Position numbers and translations under genes: made by a program. The notes beneath the pieces were generated by a model that worked only from the letters and a program-made list of their open reading frames with translations, did not search any database and had not been told where the DNA came from. Shown here one piece after another: positions 25,916-41,061 of a stretch of DNA of 64,000 bases. Source of the stretch: Eudromia elegans (taxonomy: Eukaryota > Chordata > Aves > Tinamiformes > Tinamidae); the NCBI GenBank assembly GCA_003342815.1, contig PTEX01000012.1, forward strand, positions 3,705,761-3,769,760, read 5' to 3'. How positions within the stretch are numbered: position 1 is the first letter of the stretch; each line of letters opens with the position of its first letter.

Positions 25916-28900
25916 GCTTCATCTCTTTCGGAATTTAACAGTGTCACACTTTCTAGCAGAATAATGTCTAGTTGTATCATTCTTACTCAAAAGGTGTATA
26001 GCAGTGGAAAGTGAGAAAAGCAGACTACATACATGATATCTTCGTGTTATTCAGCAATTAAACAATATAAATTTTTTTTTCCTTTTCTCTGTCTTGTGTC
26101 TTAATATTACCTTGCATACTATTATATCTTTTAAGCAGGAACATTTCAATGCACCATTCACCCCCACAGAGCTTTTTCTTGCATGTAAAGAAAAAAAAAT
26201 TAAAAGAACAGTAAAGATGTGCTTAAGTCCTAAGATTTCCAGTGTTGACATTGCTTGTGCAGTTTTAATTTGGTCTCTTGTGCATATGCATTAGGATGCA
26301 GCTGTTCATATTTTTGACAGAACCTCTGCCTCACTCAATTTTCAGGAAGGACAGAGCTTATCAAAGAAGTAGCTATACAATATCTCATTTGTCCTCATTT
26401 ACGACACATAATTAAACTTCATTTTTTATGCAAACATATCCACTTTCTCATGGGCATTTCTATAATACTCGTCAGTACAGCAGTTCTGCTGCACAGACAC
26501 TTACAGACTTGTGTTTGTCAGAAAAACAATACTGAGTTATTGGGATCTTTTGCACAGTGTAATGCTGGCATGAGGAATCAAATCTCCCAAAGAGCAGGGT
26601 CAGTTGCTTCCTGAATGACCACAAGAGCTTCTGTCACAAGGGTCCTTGCAATATAGCTGGACTGGATGAGTCACTGAACTGCCACTCTGATGAACTCTGA
26701 TACTCTACCTGGCCACTCCAGCACATGCATGACCATTCTTTCACCTTTTTCTTCTCCCTCTGACTCCTTTAGCTGTGGGTTATCCCAATCTGGGTGGTGA
26801 AGCTGTTCATACCAATCCACATCTCTGTGTTACCATGCCAAGTCAGTTTTCCAGGGATACTCATTATAGCCCTCAACTTTTTTCTTACTTTTTTCTTAGT
26901 TTCTGATTTTTCGGTCTCATATCTCCCAATCTCCTTTTTTCCTCCCTCACTCCTAGCCTATTTGTCCTTTAATCTCTTGCACCCACTTACCTCTGCATAC
27001 TATCACCCAGATCCTTATCCTTGTTTGTTCCCTTTGTCATTCTAAACATATCCAGCCTTTTTCTGTGTTTTAGTGAAATAATACCTTCCTCCTTCAAACT
27101 GAGTGAGGCACAGAGAGGAACAGTGCACAAAGGAGGTGGCCCCTTCCCCTCTTCCCGGAAGGTCCAAACAGCAAAGATAGGAACGTCTTGTTCAACCCAA
27201 GCAGCAGTGGAGAACACATGCCCTGACGGGAGCTTCAGTGTCTGTATCCACCAGAGCCTCTTCGGAGAGTGTGTGAGGGCAATTTTACAAAGTCATGTAA
27301 CCTTGACAGACTAAGGCAGTTTCCAAAAGCGATGGCAAGCTCATCCTTGGCAGAATTATACCTGACCAGATTTCATGTGCCACAACTCAGATATTTCGAT
27401 AACAAAAGTGCAAAAATTTTACCATCACAGAAAAAAACAAAACCAAAAAAACCTCCCCCTCTCTCCCTTTTCTCACTCTTTTCTGAAGAATTGTTTTCTT
27501 TCCCAAAGTTTTAAAAAAGAAGCAAATGTTAAAAATTTATAAACAAAGGCAAACATACTGGAGCCAATACTTTGTAAGAAAAGTTCTGCCTTTACAGTGT
27601 AAGTCTGGCAGAGTTAAAAGACAAGGAAAACAGATCTTTGCAACAGGAAGTGTCACGCAATGTGAAAGAAATAGGAAAGAAATGACAAGAAGCTGACCTA
27701 GATTTCTTGTCATTTTATGCTTTTTGCTCTTTTTTAGCACTTTACCAAAAGTGCCCAAAACTCACAAATGCAGCAGGGCAAAACTCATTTTGTACAACTG
27801 CCCATATGCTTCTGCTGAGCAAGAAGGACTGTGGATGAGGAAGGAGGGAACATTTGGTAGCCAATAACTGTTGGAGCTAGGTGGGAACTTCAGCTGTTGG
27901 ATACCACAGAAATTCAGAAAATAAGTTTTGACAAGTTAGATATAACTGAAAGTGCACAGAGTAGGCAAAGCACAGGCAAGTAAAGGACAACCTCACCCTT
28001 CCATTCTCTCTCTCTATGTGCCATGTGGTCATCATATGACTGACTCCCTGTACCACGTGGGCCTATTGCTCCCTAGTGCAATCCACTGTTTATGAAATGT
28101 GAGTGCTCTTTCTAGACCAGTAGGAACTTTAATTCTCCCAAGGGTTTCATAACAGCATAGAGCAGGAGCAAATTCAAATGATGCCCTGTTGCTTTGTTGC
28201 ATGTTCCTCTCTTTCTTTCTCTTTCCAATTGTGGTGAGAGTTTTCCATATGTAGGACAGATGCTAACACAGGCTTTGAGCTCAGTTTGCTAAGCAACTGC
28301 CCAGGCATAAAAAAAATCCACCTTTTCTTCCTTTCTTATTTTCATTTCCCAGACAGATCTTCTCTAATCCTCCCACAGTGTCTTTATATTTTTTTCCTTC
28401 CTTCCCTTCCTCAAGCATCCCCAGATGCCAAAAAAATCTCACCTTCTTAGAATATCTTTGAAATCTCTTTGCAGTCATTTCCACCACAGTCCCACTGGTG
28501 CCCATTCTCTCTGCTCAGATGATACTTTCAATCAGAGAACAAATTCTCCAGCTGTGCTGTTGAGCATGATATGAAACAAGCTGATTAGTAACAATAGCAA
28601 CAGGATTAATTTAAAAAGAAAACAATAACAACAAAAACCCTCTTTAAACACAGAGTTCTCCCTTAATAATTACCCCTGCTCCCTGATAGGAAAAATAAAT
28701 ATATAAATAAATAAATATTTTCCTAAAGGTTTCTACCAAATCCAAAATTCAGCTTCTCCACAAAAAAAAGTAAAAGAAAAGACTAACAGTTGTCAGATCC
28801 ACTGCACCAAAGCATCTGCAAGATAGGTAATACTATTATTAATGGATAAATAAATATATTTTCGATATTTCTGAAGTCTTTTGTGAGAACTCTGGTTTAT

Positions 28901-31900
28901 TGCTTGAATGATATTGAGCAATAATTTTTTTATAACAGTGTTTTTATGTATAACACATCTTAAAGGACTGAAGAATAAAACATAGACAGATAAAAACAGA
29001 ACTTACCTTGTCAAACAAATGATTCCAGAACAGTGTAACATGTATAAATTATGAAAAAAAAAATCAAAGAGAGAGAGACCTTTAATTTAAATGCATGAGC
29101 AGATGTGGCTGACCTAAATTTGTTCAAAAAATAACAATAACCAAAAATGCCCAGTCCCTCAAACATGGAATACAAGAGTAGAAATTTCTGCCATTTTCAG
29201 TGAGCCTGACAGAATTCCCCTGACCTGAAAACAAAGCCAAGCGAAGTCAATGAAAACGATTCCATGAAAAATAGCAAAATTTGGGCTAGCTGCTAAAGGA
29301 AGAAGTTGGCTCTTAGGAGATTTGTAAAATCTTTTCCAGAATATTTAAGACCCTGTAAAAAGGTCCCACACACTAAAATGTGAAATTTGTCTTTCAATAA
29401 TTTTAACATTATTCATGTCTGGATTCTTTATGCTCTCATAGTTATTTCTAAGGATGTTCTGTACCGTATTAACTTTTGACTCTTACTATCCTTTCTGAAA
29501 GGAAGCATAAAAAGAGTGACAGAAGGCAGTGAGATATAAAATATAATACTTTCCTCAGGGCCAGGGTCCTTTTATTTCAGATAATACATGTAGACGTGCA
29601 AGAATGAACTTAAATTTGTCTGGAGCAAGGGGGAAACCTGAGGTCATGGTTGCTAAAAAAAACCTTTTTTTTTTTTGTCTGAATTAAAAATACGTTAAGA
29701 GTTCTGACAGAGGTGAAGTTACCTTCTGGCTCAGTGCTCTAGTAGGAAGTTTCTGACCCATCTTCATGTACTTTGTAGCTTTGTATGTATCCAGCACCAA
29801 ACATAGGCAAGTCTTACTGTAGCTATCATCCTCTTGTTGATTTCTGGAAAGAGATCAAATCTCTCACAAATTTTTTTTTTCCGCCAAAACAGATCTCCTG
29901 CTCTTTACTCAAGTCATTTAGACTGTATCTGCAGTAATAAGTTAAACAGAGCTGGAACAGAAGCTCAAGCACTAGGCCGTAATTATCCCTACTGATTAAT
30001 TATGAGCATGTTCGCAGGCACCTTTTGATCAAGCCATGATTTCTCAGATGATGTCTGGAGGTAATTCAGGGGTAAGATATGGTTTCCAATACTTAAAATG
30101 AATGATACCACCCTTGTTTCCTTCAAGAAAAAAAAAGAGGTTAGACATGCAAATGAATTCTGTGACATGCCACGTGCTCTTGTATACAAAATGTAAGCCC
30201 TGGCCCTATTTACTTGGTAATAGAGACATAAGCAAAAACTCATCATTGTCACAATCAAATTAACAGGAAAAGGCCTTGGCTTCTCAAGCCTATGTCTGAA
30301 TTGCAGCTTTGCAGATATACAGACCAGGTTTTGCACCAAGACAGTATTTTATGTACACCTCTCCTTCTGGGGCTTTCTAGTGGAGATTCCAATCTATGCA
30401 CTTCTTCTTACTCGCTATTTGGGCATATACCTCACCTTTTTGAACACCATTCCCTAACGAGATGAGTGCTGAAACTCCAGGTTTTACGTTGCCAAGCTTT
30501 CTAAAATGCATGTTCCTTTTTTAATTTTCAGCCAAAGCACTCTGCTAGATAAGCCTGAGCACTTGTAATTTTGCTTCATTTCTCATCTGTTGTCATTCCT
30601 CCTATTCTAGGTTAATTCCTTCCACCTCTCATTTTGCATGCTAGTAAGAAGCAGAATATCATCAGGCAGACATCACTGAGTATTTGTTTTTATCTCTTCA
30701 CTTCGGTTCGTCGCTGCTAACAAAATCCTCTAAGGGTAATTTGAGAAGTGTCCTTTTACATCACCTTTATGCTATCATACTCTGGAAATGAACTGTAAGA
30801 GAGTAATAAATAAATTCAGACTTTTTTTTTTTCCCTGAACAGATTGTGCAACTGCTTGTTTGGCTTGGGGTATTACATAGAAAACACCCTAAGAAATACT
30901 TACATAACAGAAAAAGAAGGACATATTCTAGATTCATCTGTTAAGGACAAAAATATGTGGAGCTGTCTTGGCCTACTTAGTGAGGTGTATGCTCCTCTTG
31001 CATGTGGGAGTTGAGAAGTGATGCAGAAGGTTACACATCCCAGCCTTAACCCCATGCTAAACTGGCTACCCAGTAAGATGAATTTCAGTTTATAGAGTAG
31101 GAATAGAGTCCCTATACCCTCAAAAATTGCCCTACCCACTATGTTTTAATGGCTATGGCTTGGTACCTGGCCACACTAAATCACACTTTCTTTCCCTGCA
31201 GCATGTTTCCTTGATCTACTGATTACCTTGCAACAGAGACCTGTATGTTCACAGCCTGCCTGTCCTCTTAATATTTGTACTGATGACTAATTTTGTTTGT
31301 GAAGACATCAGGTTTTCTTTCAGTTCCCTCAGGATCCCCTCCTAGGTCACTGATGAGTCCTCACTGAAAATTGTAGTTGCAAAACTGCAGTCCCATTTAC
31401 CACATTTTTAACCTTTCAAATCTCTTCTAATAAAAACCATATGTGGAACTTTTCACTGATCTCAAAATATTTCATGAAGAATGTCAGCCAATTTTCACGC
31501 TATTCCTTCTTTTTTCTTTTTTTTTCCCCCTCAGAAAGTTGCCCAACGTCACCCAGAAAGCCATCAGCAGAAACGACGAAAAATATAGATTTCCAAAGTT
31601 CTGTATAGTCTAGGCCTTCCTTTGGAATGGAAGAAATATTAAGTGCTACGAAGTCTTTAATGTCTACCTGAAAAGTCACTCAGGCATTTGTAAAAAGAAG
31701 CTTTATTTTAATAGGGCCAAAGAGAGACAAAGGATCTAATTATAAATGATGCTTCTGTCAGATCACAGAGTTCCAACTAAAGCCTGATTCTACAAAACCA
31801 GTGAAAATATTTCAGGTTTCTGAACTGGAGCTGAAACTACCTAGTGTTCAAAACAACATTTATTTTTCAGCTAAAATACTTTGCACCTCTATAGCTAAAA

Positions 31901-33443
31901 AATCCTTGCAGAAAATTTTTCTCTTCAAATTTTGATAATATGTAAAGAACATTTGAGATAGTTAAAGTCTTCCATTTAGTGCAGTCCAAAATGTCAATAA
32001 GTCCCTTAAGCTCGGGACATTAATGCAGACTGCCATCCTTTCTAGAAATGCATCCTGTGAACTACTGCCAGATAGCTAAAACCCCACCATGTTAGCTAGA
32101 GAAGCATCGCAGTCTAAGGGCTTGGGATGAGCTGCAGTCTTTCTCCCTCAAACTATCTGCCCCAAATCACGAACGTGCTGCTCTCTTCAGCCTTTTGGTA
32201 CCAGTCAGTCAGAAGTAAATCACCAGAAACAAGGATCCTGGTCTCAGGAAACACAATGGTACTAAGGGGAACAAAGAAGCACCTGAGTAAGAAAGCGTGT
32301 GGGGGTAATAATGGGGCTTTGGACTGCAAATTGCTAAAAGGGAGGAGAAACAAACTCGATTTTCCAGGAAAATTTTAAGCCTCATCTTTAAACTGTGCTT
32401 GATGCTCTGTGTTTTTAAAGGAAGGTTGGGCCTGCCGCATGCAGTAAACATTTTTAATTTATTTCAGGCATCACAGTGTCTCAAAACTGCTAGGCGACTC
32501 AGAGTCAGCATTTCGTGGAAATGCAGCAGCCCGTGCATCCTCATAACAGAGAAGTCGCTGCTCTATTCTGCAACTTGTATAAAGTGCCTGAGTTGTAATT
32601 AGGACTTTAGGAGCTTTCAAATTACCAGGGAAAAAAAAAAGTTAGATTTGTGATTGTTCATATAAGGCTGGGCCTCATTCTATCACTTCTACTATTCACA
32701 CGCACTAGTACATGTGGCCTATGTCCACTGAAGCTCCCCAAATCTAGGAACTTGCAAATTCAGGAATACTGAAATAATTTATCCATTTTTGGTTTTCTTT
32801 CTGAATCAGAGTTTACTTACACTTGGTTTTATTAGCTGATGGATTTTTTTCACCTCTTCAAAATAGTAAGGTAATGCTTTTCTCCATTTGTGATTTTCAG
32901 AGCACATGGGAAAAAGAGACAATAATGGTGGCCAGTGTCACTTCCCGTACTGTGTGTCCTGGAAGTATCTATGGACTAGTACAGACACAGGGAATTTCAA
33001 AGTATCTCAGAGATGTTTTCAATACACCTCATATTGTCCTTAATCATGTTCAACAGTTTCTTCCCCTGGAGTAGCCAGAATAACATAGATCACAAACAGC
33101 AGCTCCAAAGAGCTCAACAAGCGTGTTTCCTTGTTAAAAGAAACCATTGCCAGGTTTTGAAGATTTCAAATCCACTTTGTGCCTTGAGAAGGATGAAAAC
33201 GGTGTTTGTTGAAAAGCAAGATAGACTTCCATACAAACTTACTGAGAGAAAATATTAATGTGTAAGTTGCTCTCCAAGACAGGAAAGGTTTCTGTCCTGA
33301 TTTTGCTATCCTACAAATCCATCTGCAATATATTTGCATTAGCATTCCTACTGATTTTTTTTCTGAAATGGGGATTTTATAAGATTTATAAGATACTCAG
33401 GATAAAATGTAAATAAGTAAATGCACATAAATTTGTATATAAA
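25916..33443. other. Non-coding DNA, nothing recognised
   Basis: AT-rich sequence with several short homopolymers (for example T runs near 29.66, 29.87 and 30.82 kb) and an AT-rich AAATA stretch near 28.70 kb. The ORFs are short, and none has splice or domain support. Confidence 0.6.
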
Positions 33444-33487
33444 GTATGTACATATGCATGTATGCATGCATGCATGTATGTATGCAA
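33444..33487. repeat. ATGC/GTAT alternating simple repeat
   Basis: Tandem GTAT and GCAT tetramers form a largely self-complementary, alternating purine-pyrimidine stretch. Confidence 0.85.
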
Positions 33488-34694
33488 TGATTACCAGAGT
33501 TGCAAATTGCCAAGCAAATTCTACTCACTAAACTAGAACTGACCAACTGCATGATACATTTTTGAGTGCCAAGTAAGACTAATTACAATACTCAGCTGGT
33601 CTCCAACAAATGAATGATCTTAAATGTTTGTTTTTCAGCTGCCAGATGGAGCAAAACAGAATAGTCTGTGCCATGCATCTAGGGATGAGAAAAATCTCTA
33701 AAAATTCAGATTAACGTTTGACTGCTTCTGACAATAGCATTTTGTATCTCCAAACATGTACATTTGTGGTTCCGTTTTTCATCTATGGAACTCAAAGTGG
33801 TTCAGAAACAATATTCCATTTACTCAGCACCCTCCTAAGGAAAGCATGCCGTATGCTGTTTTTCCTAAGGGACACACCTGACCACAGACTTTCACTAGTT
33901 TAATTCTAGGTCGCGCACACCTTATGTTCAACCATAGTAGTGTCTAAGGATATCTGGGCTTTACCCTCACAGAGAATGCTGGTGCTTTTCATTGGTGCTG
34001 CACAAAAGTGTGACACGAGGCACTCCCAGTTCCAGGCTGGACTGAATCCTGTCACAAGGCAGCAGAGGGGACCCTGACATTCAAGAGGAGCACAAGGGTT
34101 TGAACAGGCTCGGCTCCAGTGCTGCTAAAATCACTTTTATATCTGGCTGGTGCTGTGGACCCAGGCTAGAGTCCCCTGACATCAGCTCTGTGGGTCATGG
34201 CATCCCATGGGGTCTATAGTGCAACTGAAGTTACTGCGCTCTAACCCTTTTTTTTCTTGTAGAATTAGAGTGATCAAAGACGAACAATAAAATACATCTG
34301 AAGCTGCAACTGCTGCTCCAGCCACATCCAGTTATTAGCTTGATAAAGCCTAGAAAACATGTGCCATGATATTTGAAGTTTAATACGCAATTTCAGGAAA
34401 CTCTTCAGATTAAGCTATGTATGTGTGGGTGCAGCTATGTGTGTCTGCTTTCAGTTTATATTTAAATAATTCTGCTTGCTATTTATGGATGCTTCCAAAT
34501 CCTTTCCCCTCCTTCCTCGTACCAGTAGGAGCTTGTTGTATAACAGTAGTCAAAAGGTCTTTTCTCACTGTCCAATAAATTATTCTACTTATGCCCTTAC
34601 CTAGGCATCTGTGGACTATGCATATCCCACAAATATGATGTTGATCTACAAAGTGTTTTACTATGGTAGGGAACCATAAACCCAACTTAAAATA
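33488..34694. other. Non-coding DNA, GC-richer at 34.0-34.2 kb
   Basis: No gene is recognised. The GC-richer part has no open frame of note and no repeat family that I recognise. Confidence 0.5.
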
Positions 34695-34762
34695 GATGGA
34701 TGGATGGATGGATGGATGGATGGATGGATGGATGGATGGATGGATGGATGGATGGATGGATG
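34695..34762. repeat. (GATG)17 microsatellite
   Basis: Seventeen uninterrupted GATG tetramers (68 bases). The repeat is translated as a (MDGW)n artefact in one frame. Length polymorphism is likely. Confidence 0.98.
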
Positions 34763-37700
34763 AGAAGAAACATTTTGATTCAATTAGGACCAGAGATCAC
34801 CCATCCTAATTTGGACACAAGAGGACCACTTGACACAGCAGTGCCAAATAATATTTCCCAGCAATTCACTGAGGACCCACAGGAAGTTGTGGGATCCTCG
34901 GGTTTGAAGGGTTTCAAGGGCATGTCAAACGGGAAGGGTTAGCTGATTTTATACTTGACTTCAAGTAGAGGAAAGGACCAGAAGACCTGCTGAAGCGGTT
35001 TCATTCTCATATGTGTTTTCCATTGCTTCAACAACATTCAGAATTAACCTTTTGAGTCCCCACTACCTGATTCCAATTCACTCATTGAAATAAAGCTTAC
35101 TTTTCAAAGCCCATGGGTGTCAGCATCTGTGCTTACCAAATACAAACTACCCCAAGATCACCCCTAAATGAGCAAGATTTTGAGTTTTTTTTTCTCCTTA
35201 CACTTGTGAAGAAAAGGATTTACAATGTGACCCTCCAGAAATTTCAAGAGATTAGAACAATTTTCCACAGAGACTCTGAGCTTATTTTAGCTAAAGTTTT
35301 CTCTGTTTTTCTCGCCATCACCCTGTTACATGTGCTAAGATGACAAAATGGTTTACATGAAGCTATACTGTAATTTGTTTCTTTGTGCCATCTGGTGGAT
35401 TTTTTTTGTAAATGCTCAATTTTATGTGATTGAAGAGATTCCTCTACTCTGTTGCCATTTGCCAGGAGTTTTTTTGCAAGATACTAATGCCTCTAGAAGA
35501 AATTTACTAATATAAACACTCATGTATGGCTCACTTTTTATGACATGCTACATCTTTATTTCCTGAGAAAATAGAGGAACAGATAAGTTCATTCCCCATT
35601 TTGAACAAACTATTTTAATTCAGGATGAAAAACTTGCCTTTGCTTTGTAGACAATTCAGTATTTTGACACCTGTTACATTTAGCTCGAAGCCTTTTGTTT
35701 TGTAATAATACTCCAGTGAAATAGCTTTAAAATACGTCAAAAATAAGTGAAGATCTCAGAAAAAAAAATGAAAAAGTCATCAAAAGGTAATGTTTTTACT
35801 TTGGTAAAAACAAACCTTTTTTTCTCTTAGTTCCTTCAGAAACTCCTCTGAAGCAAAATGACAGAGAACTTGTAAAGTAATATGAAGAAACAAATATTAA
35901 AGAAAAAATTTAAAGCATGTAAACCATTTTTTACCTTTTTATTATTTGCTTTGCTATTTTTTTCATTTATTTTCATCCTCATAGCTATACATCCATAATG
36001 TGACCTCCTACACTTTAACCAATATGACCTGCTGCTTATTTAAATACCTCACATTTTGATAGATACTATCTGTTCAACTCTAGTCCTCCTCATCAAGCTG
36101 CCAATCAGTTCTGCTGAAGTTGTTTATACTAGTCATAAAGCTTGTATTCCATTAATCTTATATTCTAATAACAGAAGAGAAGGGTCACAATAACTTACTT
36201 TGGCTACAAGAAAAAAAAAAGTATTTTAATTTTCTCTGATGGATTTCCCATTTGGGCTGGTTCGTCATTTGGGTGATGTCCCTGAATGATGCTAATGGAG
36301 ATGTCAGATCAGAAAAATTATCCTGTACGGAACAAATGATATTAAACACATTTATATTATGCTACTTACTTCAAAATTAAATGACAAGAAATATCCTAGA
36401 ATGAATTTGATTATTTTCCAGTAAAATAAATTTTGTAATTTTCAATCGGAGTTATATGCAAACAGCTCTGTTCAGAACAGAAGCCCTCTGTGAATCAAAA
36501 TCCAGCTTCTTTCTACATATTTTGACTTCATTGCCAAAAAAGTTACATTTAGTTGGGATTTAACTTTGGTTTTCAAAGATTAGATAACTGTTATGCTGTA
36601 AGTCTCTCATTTCTGTGCATTCATGTCTGCTTAACGATTAACCAAGAATTTCTTTACCAATTGTGTCTATTTCAGCTTTTGTGCTTAATTTCTAAGATTA
36701 AATTAAAAACAGATGGCCCCTGAGTGGTAAAATGATTATAAATTAGTCTTATATATTGAAATTAACATGGCAAAATGTTACAATGAAACTTCTTCAATAT
36801 TTTTTTCTTTGCCTTGCTTTTTATATGTTAGCATCATGGTGTGTGTAATTGAGTAATCTCATGCTATAGAGTCAGAGTCTTAAAAATCCGTCTGTCCAGA
36901 GTCACTTTCTGCTACCTGGCGTCCTTTTCCACAGAATTATACAGAGAGATTTTTTTTTTTTTCTTAATTGTGTAACACATGAAATAAGACAAGATGACTA
37001 TTAAGATTTAGGGATCCACTCAAGTTACAGTTTAGGGACACAGGTCCCATGAATTCAATGAGATTTAGGTATCCTGTATACTTCTTGGCCCTGTATCCTA
37101 ACATACTGTGTTCTCCCTCAGCTCTGCACACATAAAGAGCGGTTTTTCCCAGCATGCAAGAAAAATCATACCCCAAGAATTAAGTTTAAGGAAAAGCTAG
37201 TTTAATTCTCATTCTTTTTCTTAGGAAGTTTCTTCAATGATTAGACATCCCTCTGGGACTTCCTAAGATGTTAGTACTTCCCCTATAAATGTCCAAAGCA
37301 AAAGCTACCAAAGATCTCTAGAGAGATTTTGTTAACAATTCCTTTCCACAAAGAATTCACAGGAGCTTGTGTAGAAGTGATCTGTGAGCAGGAGGATGGC
37401 AGGGATGTTTCAGAGTACAGCAAAGAAGGCACATTTCTGCCAGGAAGCTCATGGTCTCTTATGTGTTCTTCTACTTTACAACATTGGTGGACCTGAAGAG
37501 TCACAACTTCAAACGTTGAGATGGTAGAGATGGCAAAAGCAGCTGCCCTGCACTCGGTGTCCCTCCAGCACTGATGAGACATCAATGAGCTGGTGTGGTC
37601 ATTTTGTGCTGAAAATGGAATTAGGGAGCTCTGTTAGGTTGTATTTCCATATGTTGATAAAAAGTATTGAAGGATTTTCATTCTGTCATGCCAGGAAATG

Positions 37701-40700
37701 GTGTCTCAATGTTGATGAAGGTGATGATGATAATGAAGAATAAAAAGAAGATAAAGATTTGGAAGAACCTCCCTGGTTTGAAATACCCATTTCTTTTGCT
37801 AGCGCCATTATACTGATACTAGATATGCCCACTCCATCCCTATGAAACCACTGTGGACTTCCTCTTCTCGGCCATTTGAGCAGCAAAGACTGTATTCCAG
37901 CTCCTAGTCTCTGATATCTGGTCTGTACACTGTCCGGTCTTTTGTTTAAAAGTAAGGATTTCCAATTTCCACCTGTTCCAGAGAGCTTCAGTAGAGGATT
38001 CCTTATATTAGCTTCAGAAAACTATGCAGGGAAGTGACATAAAACTGCATTTTGATTGGCTTTCAGTTGAAATGCAATTTCATGGTAGCTTTTGGTAGAA
38101 GCCTATAGCAGGCATATCTGTTTCTCAGATATGCCTTTGTAACTGGGAATGCGGTAAGAAATACTTCAGTCATAACAAGATATATCTTAATTTTCATCCT
38201 TGTAGGCATTAATGCTTCTGTTGCACTCTTTTAACAACCTAGTTCTTGCAGAAAGCATATCATGATATCATGCTACCCAAATTACCACCATCAAGAGAGT
38301 CTGTGATGACGTTAAAAGGCATCAACTGTCTGTTGTTTTCTAAACACAGAAGGTAATGCTGTCAGGCACTGGAAACATATAGAATATAAAGATGACTTGC
38401 TGTCATCTCTTGGGTCTCTGCTATGTCTTGTTGAGAGAGAAAACTTGAAAGAAGATTAGCTTCTTTATATTTCAGTACCCATAACTTCAGCCAGTTGATT
38501 TTTAGGTATCTATCTAATCATCTAAACTCTCTGGGCAGAGGGAGACTCCACAAAGGGCAATTAATTCTGTCAAACTTGAGTTTCTCTCAAGGAATGGATT
38601 ATCATTCTGTCATACCATCTTCCCATTGACAGTGATGGAAGCTTAGACCAAAGGAGATGGCTAAATTAGGTGAGACACTTCTCACAGCTTCCTCTTCCAC
38701 CTACTATTGATCAGCCAAGCCTGCTAACATGCTGCAGAGACCATTTCTCTTTAAGTATTTCTTATGAATTAGAACTGGAATTTGCACAGAGAGGCACAAG
38801 AGTCATTCCTATGAACAAGTGGGACTTCTTGTTAATCTAGAGGCACAGATACGAGGTAGGTGGAAGGTTTCCTGCTTTTTAAATAACATATTAAAGGAAT
38901 AATCTAGCCCAAGTGGTATCAGTGATATCAAGACCACTTGAAAAGTGAGACACATTAACTAATAAATTAATTAATTAAGTGGGGAACAAAATGGCTTCAG
39001 GGAGTAACCCAGCAGAATGAATCTACTGGAATAATTTTATAACATTAATAATTTTATATTTTGTAAATTTTATAACATTGCTATTACTTTTCTACTTAGC
39101 AATACAAATAAATGCAGACCATCTCCAGGAGTTTCTCTGTGTTAGCTGTCCCACTTTGAGAGGGCCAAGAAGTGATTTCCATGTCCTTCATATGGTCTGT
39201 CCTCCTCCTCCACTGATAAACACCAAAGCCATTCTTCAGTTAAGCTGTGCCTACAAGCACAACAACATATGCACATAAATGAACACAACACAGTCAGAGC
39301 TGAGTTACTGGTGTCCTTAAGGTTTTCGTTCAAATGACTTCTGCTTACTAGGGGGAAAATAAAACAAAATTAGGCCTCTAGAATTATGGCAGAATTGACC
39401 CTCTGACCTCAAATTCTGTTTGTTCTCCTGCCTGACTCACAGAATAACAATGTTCTACTGACCGAAATTATTCCCTTTGTATGTTTAAATATCAAATGGC
39501 ATTGCTGAGCATTAGATTTCTGTCTCAGCTGTGCAGCAAGAAAAAACATGTCGCAGCACACAAAATCATCAGGCCCTAATTGATGCTACTGCTGATTATC
39601 CTAGACTTTTATATGAAACTTCCAGTCTCAGTGGGACTCCACTCTGCCACCTTCCCCAGCAGAGTTTCTGTGTTCTCTCTCCCCTGCAGCTTGAGTGATG
39701 CTACTTGCCCAGGCTCTTCTTTGCATCAGAATGATTTCAGCTCTCTTCAGACAAAAAGCCAGAGAAAGCCAGAGCACAGTACACTTTATGAATTAAAAAA
39801 GAGTTTGTTAAGGGCTACTGGGGAATGAGTGAGAAAGGGAAGGGTCCCTTTTGGGAAGGGTTCCATGAGCTAGGCAGGTAGGAGGCAGTGCCCCCATGTG
39901 TTGCAGCCTCACCCTGAAGTCCCTCTAGTAAAACTGACAGGCTTGAGACTAGGAAACTGGCAAGAGAGACAAAGGAGGAATGAGTCTGCGGCCCCAAATG
40001 GCAGCTCATAGTGCCTTCAACATCATCTTGTCTGAGACTTGCTACTGACATAGGAACATCACAGCAGACTGCTTTAGCTTGGCTCACAGCAGCCTGTGAG
40101 CCATTCCATAGGAATGGTTTTCTAAGGCAGAAGCTCAACAAGAAGAAACTGAAGTTTACAGAAAACTGGAAAACTTACAAAAACTCCACGAACCCTGATT
40201 TCTCTCCAAAACCAGCTCACTGGAGATCTGCTCATCCTAGAAATAATATTTTTTAAGCAGAATAGGGACCATGATCACTCCCTGCATATGCTCTGTATTC
40301 TTAAAATACATCTGATTTCCTTTTTATATTTAATAGGATGCAACAATACATATATGTAGATCATCTATATTGTCATGCATGTATCTTGATAACTATAGCT
40401 AGAGCTTAAAACTGAAGCTATAACTTCCGACACCTTCCAGTTATCATACGCTACCAGTGTACTTAAATCATACACTACTAAACCTGAAGGAATCCTCATG
40501 ATTAACCAGTGTAATGAAGATGAACAATAAATTTTAAAATGACCTACCATGAATATTTTTCCTATTGAGTAATTGCAAAAACTATTCCAAATTAGACATA
40601 AACTTAGAGATGAAAAAGAAACAAATCCCACATATTTCCTGTGAATCAGACTTGATTATGCACATGGTTCTTTTCTATGATTTGATATAAATTTATCTGA

Positions 40701-41061
40701 GAACTTTTTGCCCCCCTCCTTTTTTTTTTTTAAATTTCTGTGCAAATATGTACATCCTCTATCCAATGAACAATATGTGAAGATGCAACGATCGTGGGCT
40801 TGAGGCAGGTATATTTCACAAGCTTGGTTGAAAGCTCCTTTGAGATGTGCTATAGCTGTCAGAAGAGATCTCTTGTAAAAGCAAATCCAGTGTAACATTA
40901 GCAGAGCCTCTTAAGGCACTGACAAATATTTGGAGTCAGCTAAGCAAGCAACACTGTTATTTAAGGGGTCAAAAGAAAAAAAAGCGGATGCCCAGATGCC
41001 AGAGTGGCACAGATTTAGATGTACATATTTTGACTTGAAAGTCAAACAGTTTTCCTAGGCA
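34763..41061. other. Non-coding DNA, mostly unique-looking
   Basis: AT-rich apart from a GC-richer patch near 39.6-40.1 kb. That patch yields an 82-codon plus ORF and a 108-codon minus ORF without family resemblance. A CTCF-like site at 35.39 kb is listed separately. Nothing else is recognised. Confidence 0.55.
35386..35398 (-). promoter_or_regulatory. CTCF-like motif
   Basis: The minus strand reads CCACCAGATGGCA, a close match to the vertebrate CTCF core. The orientation matches the CTCF-like site at 2.39 kb. Occupancy is unknown. Confidence 0.3.

Noticed and set aside
34695-34762. CRISPR-like regular repeat
   Set aside because: A plain tetranucleotide microsatellite without spacers, in a vertebrate genome.
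34700-34942. ORF beginning with (MDGW)n
   Set aside because: Translation of the GATG microsatellite. The remainder has no recognisable similarity.
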